Below the pieces are notes generated by a model. It had not been told where the DNA came from, searched no databases, and saw only the letters and a program-made list of their open reading frames with translations. The translations under genes were made by a program, and so were the position numbers. Source: Nymphaea colorata (lineage: Eukaryota; Streptophyta; Magnoliopsida; Nymphaeales; Nymphaeaceae). From it: DNA of 64,000 nucleotides. The stretch covers positions 24,596,412-24,660,411 of the forward strand of contig NC_045139.1 of assembly GCF_008831285.2 (NCBI RefSeq), given 5' to 3'. This document shows, one piece after another, positions 36,220 through 49,500 of this stretch (within the stretch, counting starts at the first letter, position 1; each line of letters begins with the position of its first letter).

Positions 36220-39213
36220 CCAACAAAATAGAGAACTCAATTAGCAAAAATTGTAACTAGATGTTACAATGAAACAAGAAACAAAGGAATACACTTGAAG
36301 CTAAGGTCATTAAGGATGCAAAATACAAACAAACAAAAGGCTGCAAAGACTAGAGAGGGGCAATTATAAAAGGATACTACTTTCCTTTTTAATATTTTAC
36401 ACATCATACCTTCCATATGTGATGTATCTTAATCATTCAATTAGTGGGACATAAATTTTAGCTTTATTTGACATTAAGTTTTGAAGTGCTAGAAGAGAAA
36501 ACCAATAGCCTAAATGAACGAAATGCTCATTTCAAATGCTATTTCGACAAAAACAAACTACAGTTCAATACCAGGGCATATTTGGTAGCCCCAGATCATA
36601 TTAGTGTTGGAATTAGTGATTTAATCCAATCTTAAGTATCATTTAATGATAAGATAAAAGAGTTATTTTTTTACCCGTTGGTCATGCTCTTTCTCCAGCA
36701 ATGCCTGTCGGCTAGCCTGAATCGGCAGCAGCAGGGGAGATAAAGGCTCTGCCTCTCTTCAAAACGATGAGGGTTTCTTGAAAAACCAGTTCTACCTTTT
36801 AATGGGTTTAAATTTTTGGCATATTCTCTATATGTACCTTGTTTTTTGTTACATGCTTTGATTTGTAATTGACTTGAATACGGATTTTTTTTTTTACTTG
36901 TATTCATTTTGAACACATACTTAGACTGATGTGGTTTTTATCTAAATCATGAATTAAATTCTAGATCCATATCATTTTGGACAAGACAGAGTCTTATATG
37001 TAATGTACTAACTATCTACAGACTGGATTAGATTGGGAAATCTGTAACTGGTCCAGATTCAACTTCAATTTACAGATCTGAATAAGATATTATGGATCCC
37101 TTTGGGTGAAAATCTAGATCGTCCATTCACCTAGATCCGTTCTAGTTGACACTTGTTAGTTTTCATGTTCAAGAATTCAGGTTTTGCAGCAAAATAAACT
37201 GTAATCAATCATTTTTTATCTGTAATTCAGATCTAGAACTTAACCCGATTGTCAATCTTAAATCCAATAAAGTGTTATGGATCAGATTGAGGACCAGATC
37301 CAGAACGTTCTGACTCATACCTTCCAGAACTTAAACTGGACCAGTTCATGATCCAATCAAGTTTATCTTTCCATATCCAAATAAAGAATTGTCCATTTGG
37401 TTTAAAATGGGTCTGGAGTAAAGATTTTGGAATTGGATCGAAATAAAGTTGGTTTAGAAAATAGGTTGTGAGAGCCACATTAGGACCTAAATGGTATGAC
37501 TAGATCCAATAGGGCGATGTCGGTCCGTCTTTAGGTGTTCTTGGATACAAATAATTGATTTAGAATTGGATTTGTCTAATTAAAAGATTGGATCCTTGAT
37601 CCATAACTAAGATTTAGATATATTGATGGGATTTGACCTGGGAGCATTAAGATTTGATCTAGATTTGACCTTGGGTTATGTGTTTGATCAAGTTTGGATT
37701 AGACCTTTAATTGAACTGATCCATTAATATAGTCAACCATGCGTGTTTGGGTCACGCAGGGTTTGAACCTAGTTGACTTACAACCTGGAGTCATTTAAGA
37801 GGCAGATCACATTTTTTGATGTCAATAAAAGTTCTAGACCCAGTTATCGATCTGGATCCAATAAGGAATAGTGGATCAAAATTGAACTTGAATCCGGTCA
37901 GCTTGGCATCCAGATCCTTTTGGCCGTGCAAATCAGTAAAGGATGTTGGAATATTCTTGAATGTGGATCCTTGTTTTTCTTTAACCCAACTGTCCAATTT
38001 CTTTTGGATCCTTTCTTGGATCTGTTCGGGGACCACTCGATTTAATTTGGGTTTGGGTCATAAAGTTTGGATCTAACATCTTTAGAGTCCATATCATGAA
38101 GATGAATCGGTACAGTGGAATCAATTGGCCGTATCCTCGATTGCTTTTTGGTTATATGAGTTTCATTGTTTCATTCATAAACCAGAATTTTATTGCCTTT
38201 TAACTGTTCATAAATCGGTTCTCATTTTGGCCAAGTTTCGAATTTTTTGGTTTTCAGATTTAAGGGAATACGTTTATTTGGGTCTACTTACCAAGGCAAA
38301 TCCGATAAGGTATCATGGAACCGCCCTAAGCCCAAAAATTTCAGTTGTCCGGCAACCAAGGTTCATTCAATTGCGAACTCGATTTGGATGATGGATTAAG
38401 GAAGTTAACCAGCTTTATTGTTGGTTGAGGTAAGTAGCTGATTTAGAATTCGTGATCCATTAAGGATTAGATCCAATTAATGTAAGATCTGGGTCATAAT
38501 GTTTTCGGTCTACTGGAATTCAAGATCTGTAAAGATGGAGTTTCACAGTCCACATATTCCGGCTCGATCTTTCTAGAACCTAGTTGTTGTGTTCCAAGAA
38601 CCATTTGCTCAGGTTTAGAACCAGTTTGTCTAGGCTTTATGGTACTTCTTGGTTTCGTTGTCTGGTTTATAAAGTTTTGGAACTGGCTCAAAGTAGTCTC
38701 AAATCAGTATATGAGGTCTTGGAACCAAATTAGATGATTTTAAACTGGTTCATATCGTTTGGAGCCGGTCAATGCAAAATTTGAGACCAATTCAGTGGAT
38801 TATAAACCAGTTAACAGGGTTTTATAAGGTTGCTGAATAAATTAATTTATGACATACTTAAGTTGGTTCATAAGGTTTGAACTGATTTATTGTCAACTGT
38901 CATGATAACATGTGAATTTTATCGTAAACTTTTTTACTGGCGTTATTAATATCTTTGCCGGTTTTGAACCATTTTAGGCCATTTTAGGCCATTTTATTGA
39001 GTCATATGCCACTGTAGGCAGTAACTGAAACAGTTCACAAAATTATGTTGCTTTAGTTCATAAGCCACAAAACCAATTTAAAAGTTTGATAACCAATTCA
39101 TGAAACTCCTAAATTATCATATAAGTTGATTTGTTTAACATGTTTTATCATTTTGTGCATATTTGTTACTTGATAGGTGATCATATAAGCAGTAAAAGAT
39201 ACAAATGACAAGT
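36217..39213. other. Intergenic; degenerate GATCC/AACCAGTT-rich region
   Basis: No gene recognised. From about 36950 to 39120 short words such as GATCCA, GGATCTAGAT, 'AACTGGTTCATAA' and 'AACCAGTT' recur at irregular spacing, as in an old diverged tandem repeat. Frames at 37275-38391 are side products of this composition. Confidence 0.45.
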
Positions 39214-39218
39214 GGTAA

Positions 39219-42200
39219 TGTAATTACCCCAAATTTTTTTAAAGGACTATAATGTTTTATCCAAGTGCGAAATTCAAATTTAGGCACAAGATTCAAATCC
39301 AAAATACAACTCTTAGATCCAAATTAAATCCAAAATACAACTTTCAGATCCAAATTAAATCCAAAATGCTACTCTTAGATCCAAACTAAATCCAAAATAC
39401 AACTTTCAGATCCAAATGAATCCAAAATACTACTTTCAAATCCAAATTAAATCCAAAATACTACTTTCAGATCCAAAACCCAAGTTCAGATCCAAATCAA
39501 TCATTTAAGACTAATTTGCCCTTCCTTTTAACCAAAAAAATCTTCTTTTAGAGGGTAATTTTAGTCTTTTTTGGTGGACAAGACTAATTTGCCCTTTCTT
39601 TTGACCAAAAAACCTCCTTTTAAAGGATAACTTTAGTCTTTTTGTGTGGACAAGACTAATTTGCTTTCTTTTTAACCAAAAAACCTCCTTTTAGAGGGTA
39701 ACTTTAGTCTTTTTGGGTGGACAAGACACATTTGCCCTTCCTTTTGACAAAAAAAAAACTCCTTTTAGAGGGTAACTTTAGTCTTTTTGGGTAGACAAGA
39801 CCAATTTGCCCTTTCTTTTGACAAAAAAAACCTCCTTTTAGAGGGTAATTTTAGTCTTTTTGGGTTGACAAGACTCATTTGCCCTTCCTTTTGACCAAAA
39901 AATCTCTTTTTGGAGGGTGATTTTAGTCTTTTTAGGTCAAAAAATTCAAATTTTGAGTTTTGGCTCCAAAATCCTCTATAAATACCCCCCATATCCTCCC
40001 TCTTGGACAAGATTGGTCCTTGGGAGAAACTCTAGTATATTCTCACTTGAAGACTTAGAGTTTCTCTTGAGCTCTCTCTCTCTCCCTCTTCCTCTCCATT
40101 TCCCTCTCCAACTTAGAGCATGCTACAACCCTCTTGGAGGCATCATCTTGGAGCTTCACTCAAATGGGATTTTCAAGTGAAGGTGTTTATCTTCCTTAGG
40201 TCATCTATCATTAGAGGTATGTAATCATCATCCCTCTCATTTCTTTTTTTTTCTTATCTTCATCTTCTCATGGTCAAAGGAGATAGCACTCAACCTCTTT
40301 TTAAAGATAAGAGGCTATGCTCAAGTGCATCGGGAGCATGAGAAGATGAGATAATATTTTATTTTATGATTAAATTATGCTTCTTTCAAGTATTCTTATT
40401 GTCGTTATTTTTCATTAACATGTTCTTATTATTATGCTATTCCTTTTTCTTGAACATAGTCTTGTTGATTGTTTTCATTTTCTCTTCTCATCTTCATCTC
40501 CCCATGGCCAAAGGAGATAGCACTCAACCTCTTTTTAGAGACAAGAGGCTATGCTCAAGTGCACCGGGAGCATGAGAAGATGAGATGATATTTTATTTTA
40601 TGATTAAATCATACTCTTTTCAAGTATTCTTGTTGTTGTTGTTCTTTCCCTTCATGAATATATTCTCGTTGTTATTATTATTTCATTTCTTCAATATAGA
40701 CTTGTTCTTGTTATTTTCTTTTGTTATCTTCATCTTCCCATGGTCAAAATCATGCTCTCCTTTATTAAATATAGTACTGTTTTTCTTTCTACATTTTCTC
40801 ATCATCTTCATCTCCCCATGGCTAAAGGAGGTAGCACTCAATCTCTTTTTAGAGACAAGAGGCTATGCTCAAGTGCACCGGGAGCATGGAAAGATGAGTT
40901 GATTTTTCATTTTAATCATGTTCTTTCTTTTCATGAATACATTCTTGTTGTTCTTTTGCTTCCTCTTATTTTCTTCTATTTCTTATTTCCCCATGGCCAA
41001 AGGAGATAGCTCTTAATCTCTATTTTAGAGTCAAGAGGCTATACTCAACTGCACCGGAAACATGAGAATATGAGGTGACATATCATTTCATAGTTACATC
41101 ATGTCGTCCCTTCTAATTGAACATTGCACTTTCTATCATCTTTTTTCTCTCTTTCCTTCATTGAATGTTGTCTATATATTATCCATGCATAGTTGTTTGG
41201 CTTGCTACTTATATGTGAATGTATGATGAGAATGAGAGTGTGGTCTGAGGATTCTTTATTTTATATTCTTTATTTTGGCTTGCTACTTATTATTAGCGCA
41301 AAATGACATGTTAATATGTACATGTTATTATGCTACCCTCAAGAAAATGTACATGTTAATATGCATTTGCATGTCATTTTGCGCTAATTTCCTTCTTAAT
41401 CATCCCATTAGGAACCCTAACGAGTGTCTCGTTATGTTGCTTGTTTTCTTCCATACCCAACGGTAGAAGAAATATATCTCTTACAACAAACTAAATAATA
41501 ACATTCTATGCTTATATAAATCATATTTTCCAAAACATTTTTAAAAGGAACCTTCTAACATGGCCTTAGGGACTTAGCTTAAACTCTTGCATGAGTCCAA
41601 GCTCCCCTCCGGCCCACATTAAACTTAAGTTGGTAATTTTAAGTTGTTCCTTCATTTCTAATCTTGTGAAGGTATGGATGTATATACATGTTATATACAT
41701 CAATACCAACATGATGACCCCACATCTTTCTCTCTCTATGCTTTCACTTTTCATTTTATAAATTTTCATATGTGCATGAATACGTATGTACATGTGCTCC
41801 ATTTCCTCTCTTTCAAATATTTATTCCTCTTTTCAAGACAAATATCTTCTCTTATAAAATTTCTCATACCCATATATACGTATGATATTTTTCTTTTCCT
41901 CTAAAATCTCTCTTTTTCTTCAAACCAATACATCTTTTTCTCTTAAGCTTTCATATATGTGTATATGTTATGGTATGTACACATGTATGCATGTCTTTCT
42001 TTATCTCTCTCTTTCTTTTCATAAGAGTGCTTTTATCTCTTGTATTCTTCTTAACATTTTCCTTTCACGAACTTTTTATTTACCAACTTCATTAAGACCA
42101 CAAACCAAGTAATGACTCAATGTTGGAATCATGCTTGACGGTCTACAATCCCAATTCATTTTCAAAAACTTTTCCTTCATATATATGATATTTACAAAAA

Positions 42201-42788
42201 CGAAAATCTTAGATGTATATTGTGGTAGGAATGACTTTAGATGAATGTTGTGGTATGAATGTTTTACATTCTTTCAATCATATAGAGTAAATGCATCCAT
42301 GCATTTTCACCCACTTTATTTCACTTATGATCACAAGCACCTCTCCAAAAGAACTTAAGCAAGAAGGGATGGAGCTCTAGCTAGGTGGTAATCAAATTAG
42401 AGCAAAATCTCAAACCTACTTAAAGTCTTAAGATAACACTAAAGTAATTTCAAAATGATTTCACAAGCTTCTTAAATGATATTTACTAGTTCCACTTTTT
42501 CCTCAAAACATTTCACATTTTCAAACAACTCTTCAAGAACCTTTTCAAAAGTTTGAAACTTCAAACTTTCAATATTTTCTACACCGCATATAGAATCAAA
42601 AAGATGTTTAAGTTAAAACGAAATGCATCAATGATAAACATAGCTCTTGGGTTGATTACCTCCGGTAAAGGCGCCAGGAACGGTCGATCCTCGTACCGAC
42701 GGGCGAGTCCCTTTCTTTCCTCTTTCAAAATAAAAACCTCATTTTTCTGGAGCACTCCAAAACCAACCAATATTTTGGGATGCAAACA
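39219..42788 (+). mobile_element. Large solo LTR, copy 2
   Basis: It starts TGTAATTACCCC and ends GGGATGCAAACA, with a perfect duplication GGTAA on both sides (39214-39218 and 42789-42793). Length is 3570 bp. A TATA box (CTCTATAAATACCCCCC) lies at 39971-39990, followed by a possible RNA hairpin (40024-40066) and a CT-rich leader. Tandem arrays: ~31-37-bp units of 'AAATCCAAAATAC' (39289-39480), about seven ~60-bp units (39500-39940), and four to five ~170-bp units (40260-41080). Only the last kind is present in all complete copies. No internal region, so this is a solo LTR. Confidence 0.85.
41292..41388. repeat. 19-bp perfect inverted repeat inside solo LTR 2
   Basis: ATTAGCGCAAAATGACATG (41292-41310) is the exact reverse complement of 41370-41388. 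The other two full LTR copies lack the left arm. The adjoining 'GGCTTGCTACTTAT' is copied from 41198, which points to a local template-switch event in this copy. Confidence 0.8.
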
Positions 42789-42793
42789 GGTAA

Positions 42794-43016
42794 CTATACC
42801 ACCAAAGTGCCTTTCGTGTGAATTATTATTTTTTTAACTATTAGAAGAGTTGACCAATTTCAAGGTTGCATGCTTGTGTACATATATTGTTGCATGTAAT
42901 TATTGGTTCATTATCATGGAATAGTGAATACTGCATTCTAAACGTGGTATAATAATGCATGTATTTTGATATCATCAAATATGCAAAAACACAATAATGA
43001 CTTTAAGAGTGGTAAC
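42794..43016. other. Spacer between solo LTR 2 and the LINE
   Basis: AT-rich, no gene. Confidence 0.5.
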
Positions 43017-43075
43017 AGATTTAGATAGGCGTGTATTTATGGCCACCAAAGTGACCAAGTGCATGTCAATTTGTC

Positions 43076-43608
43076 ATGGTTTTGTGTAAATCTCTCTTTT
43101 CACTAGTTACAGTAATGAATCTTCCTCGTGCTCATAGTGATCATTGTCCCATACTTGTTTCTTTAAAGCCGGTTGGGCTTATTAATCATGCTGCTCTACC
43201 GTTTCGTTTTGAGATGGCTTGGCAAGACCATTCTGATTTTGGCATGGTTTTACATTCGTCTTGAAAGGATGATTTGTCTTTACATGAATTGCTAAGCTCG
43301 CTTCAATCCTCTTTCAAACAAATGGAATTGTACTATTTTTGGTAATATCTTTCGAATGAAATGACATACGACATTTATTAGCTAGGCTTGGTGGTGTTCA
43401 ACAAGCTTTGAAAATTAGGCCTCGTCCTTTTTTGTATAAATTAGAAAAACAATTATTTGCAGAATATAATACTACATTGGCACAAAAGGAGATGATGTGG
43501 TTTCAGCATTCGAATTGGGTGCAATTTGGTGATCAAAATACAAAGTTTTTTCACACCACCACGATTATTCGGAGAAATAGAAATAGAAGTTTGTCTTTGA
43601 AAGCATAA
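43076..43608 (+). pseudogene. LINE endonuclease end and linker remnant
   Basis: 43076-43264 reads 'VMNLPRAHSDHCPILVSLKP', the S-D-H motif that ends plant L1 AP-endonucleases. 43408-43608 reads 'FLYKLEKQLFAEYNTTLAQK' and 'NWVQFGDQNTKFFHTTTIIR', the conserved linker before RT. Stops at 43262 and 43606 and a frame change separate them. Confidence 0.75.
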
Positions 43609-43712
43609 CATGGTGATTGGATTTTGGATCTTGACCTTATCAAGCAACTGGTTATTTCTTACTTTCATAAGATATATTTTGCAGAACCTGTTGATAATAG
43701 TTTTAAGTCTAG

Positions 43713-44823
43713 TTGTCCAAAGAAAGTGTACCACTGGGAGATCAACAGGTGCTCAATCTGTCCCATGTTCCACAGGAAGATGAGATTTTTAAGGCTTTAA
43801 AATCTATGGCCCCTTTCAAGGCACCTGGACCATATGGTTTTCACGCTGAATTCTACATTGCTAATTGGAAAGTAGTTAAATCCTTTATTTGCAAAGTTGT
43901 TCGATATGCTTTTTTAATTGGTAAATTTGATGCAACTTTATGCCAAGTTTTAATTGTTCTTATTCCTAAAGTTGAAATCATGGAATCAGTTTCTCAATTT
44001 CGGCCTATATCTCTGTGTAATGTTACTGTCAAGCTACTTTCTGAATTGATTGTTAATAGGCTTCGACCTTTCTTTGAGAATTTAATTTCCCCAACTCGGA
44101 GTAGTTTTATTCTAGGAAGAGAAACTTCTGATAATATTATTGTGGTTCAAGAGGTTTTTCATTCTCTTAGACATAAGAAAGGCAAATCTGGTGGTAAAAT
44201 ACTGAAAATTGATCTGAAAAAGGCTTATGATCAGGTGGATTGGGACTTTCTCTGTTGGGTTCTTATGGATATTGGTTTGCCATCTGTGCTGGTATCTTTG
44301 ATCATGTTTTGTGTTACTTCAACTGAGATGAATGTTCTTTGGAATGGGGAATTGACTAGTTATTTTAGACCTTCTAGAGGATTAAGACAGGGTGACCCTC
44401 TTTCACCTTGTCTTTTTGTGTTATGTTTACAAAAACTTTCTGATATTATTGATACTTCGATTTGTGATGGTGCTTGGAAACCTATTTCTCTGTCTCGAGG
44501 TGGTCCCTGTTTGTCACATATTTTTTTTGGCTGACGATTTGATTCTTATGGGTGAGGCTACAGTTGAGCAATGTGAGACTATGATGGACTGTCTTAATAA
44601 ATTTTGTTCTTTTCCTACACATAAGGCAAATTTATCTAAATCTCTATTTTATACTTCCCCTAATGTTCATGAAGATGTTGTTCAAAGTATTCAAGAGAGC
44701 TCCAGTATGCATCACTGCACTAATCTTGGCCATTATCTAGGGGTGCCACTACATACCAATCATGTTAATAGAAATACTTATTCTCAACTTCTTGACAAGG
44801 TTCGCAAGCGATTGTCTTCTTAG
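43713..44823 (+). pseudogene. LINE reverse transcriptase, frameshifted at the active site
   Basis: Frame 1 (43713-44534) contains 'MAPFKAPGPYGFHAEFY', 'FRPISLCNVTVKLLSELIVN', 'KILKIDLKKAYDQVDWDFL' and 'GLRQGDPLSPCLFVL', a well-preserved non-LTR RT. At a run of eight T residues (44521-44528) the frame shifts, so the active-site F-x-A-D-D is read only in the next frame ('IFFLADDLILMGEATVEQCE', to 44823). One base added to or lost from the homopolymer explains this; in the assembly it could also be a sequencing error. Confidence 0.85.
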
Positions 44824-45136
44824 AAGGATTCCCAACTCTCTTTAGCTGGCTGTGCCACCTTAGTACAATCTGTGACTAGTTCCATTGCAGTTTATACTAT
44901 GCAAACTACTAAATTGTCGGTTTCTATTACTGAAGAAATTGATAATTTGAATAGAGATTTTCTTTGGGGATCAATGGCAGAGAAAATGAGAGTTCATTTG
45001 CTGAATTGGGACACTTTGTCATGCAAAAGATAAAGGAGGGCTTGGTATTTGTAAGTCTGTTAATATGAACAAAGCTTTGCTTGCCAAGTTAGGTTGGAAA
45101 TTGGAAGATGGGGATGAAGGTCTATGAGCTCGAGTT

Positions 45137-45784
45137 TTGCGATCCAAGTATTTGAAACAATGTTCTTTTCTTCAACCTCGTACACCACATAATGCTTCTC
45201 ACACTTGGCGGAGTATAATCTCAACCAAATCTCTTGTTCATCAAGATTGTGCTCAAATTGTAGGTGATGGATCAACAACCTTGTTTTGGAAAGATAAATG
45301 GCTTAGGGATAAGTCCTTACTTGAGCGCTGTAATGTTAATTTATCTGAGAATGAACATACTAAACATGTTAAGGACTATGTTTGTAGCAACAATTGGAGT
45401 GAGCAGTTAGCACTTTTGCTGGCTGATATTAGCGCACAACTTTCATTTGTGCAGCTTCAACAGGATGAGCAAGATAAGAATTTTTGGCAAGCTTCAACTG
45501 ATGGCAACTTCTCTGTTTCCTCTACTTGTAAATTGTTTACTGTTGGTGTTCATACACATGGCATCTGGTCTAAACTATGGGAACTAGATATTCCTCATCA
45601 GGTTAAGTTTTTTATTTGGTTATTATTTCATAATCGTCTTCTCACTAGATCTACTTGTGTAGATCGAAATATTTTGACTACTGTAGCTTGTACTCGCTGT
45701 GGTGCTCTTGAGAAAAATACTTTGCATGTCCTCCGATATTGTAGTTCTTCTCAAGCTATGGGTTGCCTATCTTCATGGGGCTAA
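45137..45784 (+). pseudogene. LINE zf-RVT region
   Basis: The frame contains 'IVGDGSTTLFWKDKWLRDKS' and the zf-RVT pattern 'WSKLWELDIPHQVKFFIWLL', 'NRLLTRSTCVDRN' and 'CTRCGALEKNTLHVLRYC' (C-x2-C...H...C). Upstream, 44823-45136 carries further ORF2 sequence broken by stops at 44821 and near 45124. Confidence 0.75.
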
Positions 45785-46056
45785 ATTATTAGAGTTTAAT
45801 ACAGCTACTTTGGAGGTTTCGCTGAGGAATAATATTTCTAGGCATCGCTTTTTAGTTAACAATATGATTCTTTGGTTTATTTTCTTTTGTTTCGCTTGTT
45901 GGCATATTTGGTAGTGGCGAAATCGAGTTGTATTTGACGAAAGTTTTTTTTGGCCTGATGATATTTTATTTCACATAGCTGCTTCTAGGCGAGTTTAGAG
46001 ACTATATGGCCCAACTTTGATTATCCCAACGAAAAGTTCAAACCTTTATTGCATGG

Positions 46057-46350
46057 ATGTCACTTCCCTTGGGTTTTGTTAAGTTGAATGTTGATGCGGC
46101 TGCTAGAACAAATCCAGGAGACTTAGCGACTGGTGGTTTATTTCGCAATGATAATGGAGAATGGTTATTTGGCTTCACTTGTCATGCGGGTTATGGTCAT
46201 ATAACTAAGCCTGAACTTATTGCTATTTTTCATGGTTTGAAATTGGCCTGGGAACGTGCTTTTCGTAAAGTTATTGTTGAATCAGATTCCTTGTTAGCTG
46301 TGAACAAGGTTCTAAAAAGCTGCAGCCTCGTGATTCTTTATTCCAGATAG
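46057..46350 (+). pseudogene. LINE RNase H domain
   Basis: The frame reads 'VKLNVDAAARTNPGDLATGG', 'LFRNDNGEWLFGF', 'TKPELIAIFHGLKLAWERAF' and 'VIVESDSLLAVNKVL'. The acidic D, E and D residues of plant-type LINE RNase H are visible. The frame ends at 46348, shortly before the normal C terminus. Confidence 0.75.
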
Positions 46351-46596
46351 AGAAGCCATGTCAAGAATTGCTGAGACGAGATTGGGAGTGTGTCTTATGT
46401 CATTCGTACAGAGAAGATAATATTATGTGTGTGAATTTTCTTGACTCATGAGCATTTCAATGATCTTTTGGAGTAACCATTTTTACCAATCCACCTGGTC
46501 ATTTGCATCGATTGATTGAGGATGATCGACCACGTGCTATAGTTAGTTAATGTGATTCTATGTACTCAAAAAAAAGTGGTACCTTAATTACCCTTT

Positions 46597-49500
46597 TGTA
46601 ATAAACCAAATTTTTTTAAAAATTTTGAAGATCCAAATTAGATCCAAAACCCAAGTTCATATCCAAATTAAGCATTTCAGAACCAAAATTTCGAATCAAG
46701 TTCGAAACGACAAAATTTGAGCATCGCGCGTGCACGGACCTTCCCTTTGTTTTAAAAACTCATTTCTCACACCAAAATGTGTTTTTAAACTCAAGTCGCA
46801 CGCTCGAACGAGTCGACAACCGATTAAACCAAAATCAGATTGGGAGCGAGTTCGGAGTCGCTCAAAATGGAGTGGACCGCCCATTTTTAACAAAGAACTT
46901 TTCTTTTACATATTTTAAATAAAAAAATGAATGTTTAAACAATATTCTTATTCTATTAGATTTTATTAAATTTTATTTAATTTAAAAAAAAAAAACAAGC
47001 ATCACGCAGTCGAGACCGCTCACGACAGCGCGCGTCGCTCGACCACGCGACCATGCGTGATAGCGTGGCCGTGCGGCTTGCCTGTGTTGCCCGACCGTGC
47101 GATCGCGTGAGCGACCCTTCGCACTTGTGGTCGGGGCCTGCCTTGTGCGCATGCCCCATTTTTTTTCAAAATTTGGTCTATTATGGGCATTTTTGACCAT
47201 TTTAGCTAGGCATTAGCCCTGCAGGCCTAATGGCCAATCATATTAAGTCAAAACCTATTTCTTTTTCAGAAAAATTGAAAATAAGTTAAAATTATGTGAA
47301 ATTCAGATGAAAATATTGTGAAATTCAAAAAAAATCAAATTTTGAGTTTTGGCTCCAAAACTCCTTATAAATACCCCCTACAATCCTTCCTCTTGGGTAT
47401 GAGCTAGCCCTTAGAGAAACCCTAGTGTATTCTCACTTGGAGACTTAGAGTTTTCCCCTTAGCTCTCTCTCTTCCTCTTCTTCTTTTCATTTCTCTCTTC
47501 TTCTCCAACTTGGAGCAAGCTACAACTCTTCAAGGGAGTACCAAAGATTTTTTGGAAGTCTCCTCTTCATCATCTTGGAGATTCATTCAAGGTGAGTCTA
47601 AAATTATTTCAAGCATGGTTGTTCATTTTCCCTAAGTCATTTCTCATTAAAGGTATGTAATCATATTCCCTCTCATTTCTCTCATATTTTTCTTTCATCT
47701 CTTCTTTATCTCCCTATGGCCATATGATATAGCACCCACTCTCTATTTTAGAGTCAAGAGGATATGCTCGAGTGCACCAGGAGCATGAGAAGATGAGATG
47801 ATATTTTATGTTATGATTAAATCATGTTCTTCCTTTTCTTGAATATATTCTTGTTGTTGTTGTTCTTCCTCTTCATAAATATATTCTTGTTGTTATTATT
47901 CTTTCCTTTCTTGAATATATTCTTGTTGTTGTTGTTCATTCTCTTTATGAATATATTATTGTTGTTATTGTTTTCTTCTTTCTTGAATATATTCTTGTTG
48001 TTGTTGTTCTTTCTCATGAATATATTCTTGTTGTTATTGCTATCTCCCTTCTTCATCTCCCCATGACCATACAAGATAGCTTTCAAATCTCTATTTTATA
48101 GTCAAGAATATATTCTTAAATGCACTGGGAGCATGAGAATGTGAAGTAATATTTCATTTTATGATTAAATCATTTTTTTTTCTTGAATGTAGTCTTGCTC
48201 TTGTTACTTTCTTTTCTCTCTTCTTCATCTCTTCATGACCATATGAGATAGCTATCATTCTCTATTTTAGAGCCAAGAGGCTATGGTCGAGTGCACCGGG
48301 AGCATGAGAAGATGAGATGATCTTTCATTTCATGATTAAATCATGTTTTTTCTTTTCTTGAATATATTCTTGTAGTTGTTCTTCCTTCTCTTTATGAATA
48401 TATTGTTATTTCTTATTGTTGTTCTCTTATTTCCTTATATTTTTCTCTCTTCTTCATCTCCTCATAGCCAAAGAAGATAGCCATCAATCTTTATTTTAAA
48501 ATCAAGAGGCTATGCTCTCGTGCATCAGGAGCATGAGAAGATAAGATGATCTTTTAATTTCATGCTTGAATTATGTTATCTCATTTCTTGAATACATTCT
48601 TGTTGTTCTTTTGTTTCCTTCTATTTTTCTCTTTTCTTCCTCTCCCCATGGCCAAAGAAAATAGCCCTCAATCTCTATTTTAGAGTCAAGAGGCTATGCT
48701 CGAGTGCACCGAGAACATGAGAAGATGAGATGATCTTTTATTTTCATGCTTGAATCATGTTATTTCATTTCTCAAAAATAGTCTTGTTTTGCTTCTTCAT
48801 TCTTCATTCTTCTTCCCATGGCCGTATGAGATATCATCAATCTCTAATTTAGAGTCAAGAGGTTATGCTCAAGTGTACCGGAAGCATGGGAAGATGAGGT
48901 AGTATATCATTTCATAGTTACATTATGTCATTCCTCCTAGTTGAACCTCTCTCTCTTTCCTTCCTTAAATATTGTCTATATATTATTCATGCATAGTTGT
49001 TTGGTTTTCCATTTATATATGAATGAATGGTGAGAATGAAAGTGTGGTTTGGGGTTCTTTACCTTTATCTTCATATTAATTTTTAAGGTTGAGACTTGTC
49101 CAACCCGAGGAAAACTCTTGCGAATATGTATATGTTAATATGCATTTTCATGTCACTTGGCACTAGCTTCCCTATTAATCATCTTATTAGGAATCCTAAT
49201 GAACATCTTGTCGTGTGGTTTGATCTTTTTTCATACCCAATGGTGGAAGAAGCATATTCCCTTGTAACAAACCAAATTATAACATTCTATGTTTATATAT
49301 AAATCATATTTTACAAAAGATTTTCGAAAGCAAATACTCTCTCTAATGTGGCTTTGAATACTTAGCTTAGGCTCTTACATGACTCCAAGCTCCCATTCAG
49401 CCTACATCAAACTTGAAGTTTGTTGTTTCTTCATTTCTAATCTTATGAAGACATGTATGTATGTACATGTTATATACATATATGTGTACATCATGTTTCC

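Larger units (their letters stand above)
43017..46575 (+). mobile_element. 5'-truncated L1-type LINE
   Basis: It contains, in order, the end of the endonuclease domain, reverse transcriptase, zf-RVT and RNase H domains, and a short A tail (46568-46575) just before solo LTR 3. The 5' end falls inside the endonuclease, as is common for L1 insertions. GTGGTAAC at 43009-43016 and GTGGTACC at 46576-46583 could be an 8-bp target duplication with one change; this is weak. Several stops and frameshifts make it inactive, but decay is moderate. Confidence 0.8.
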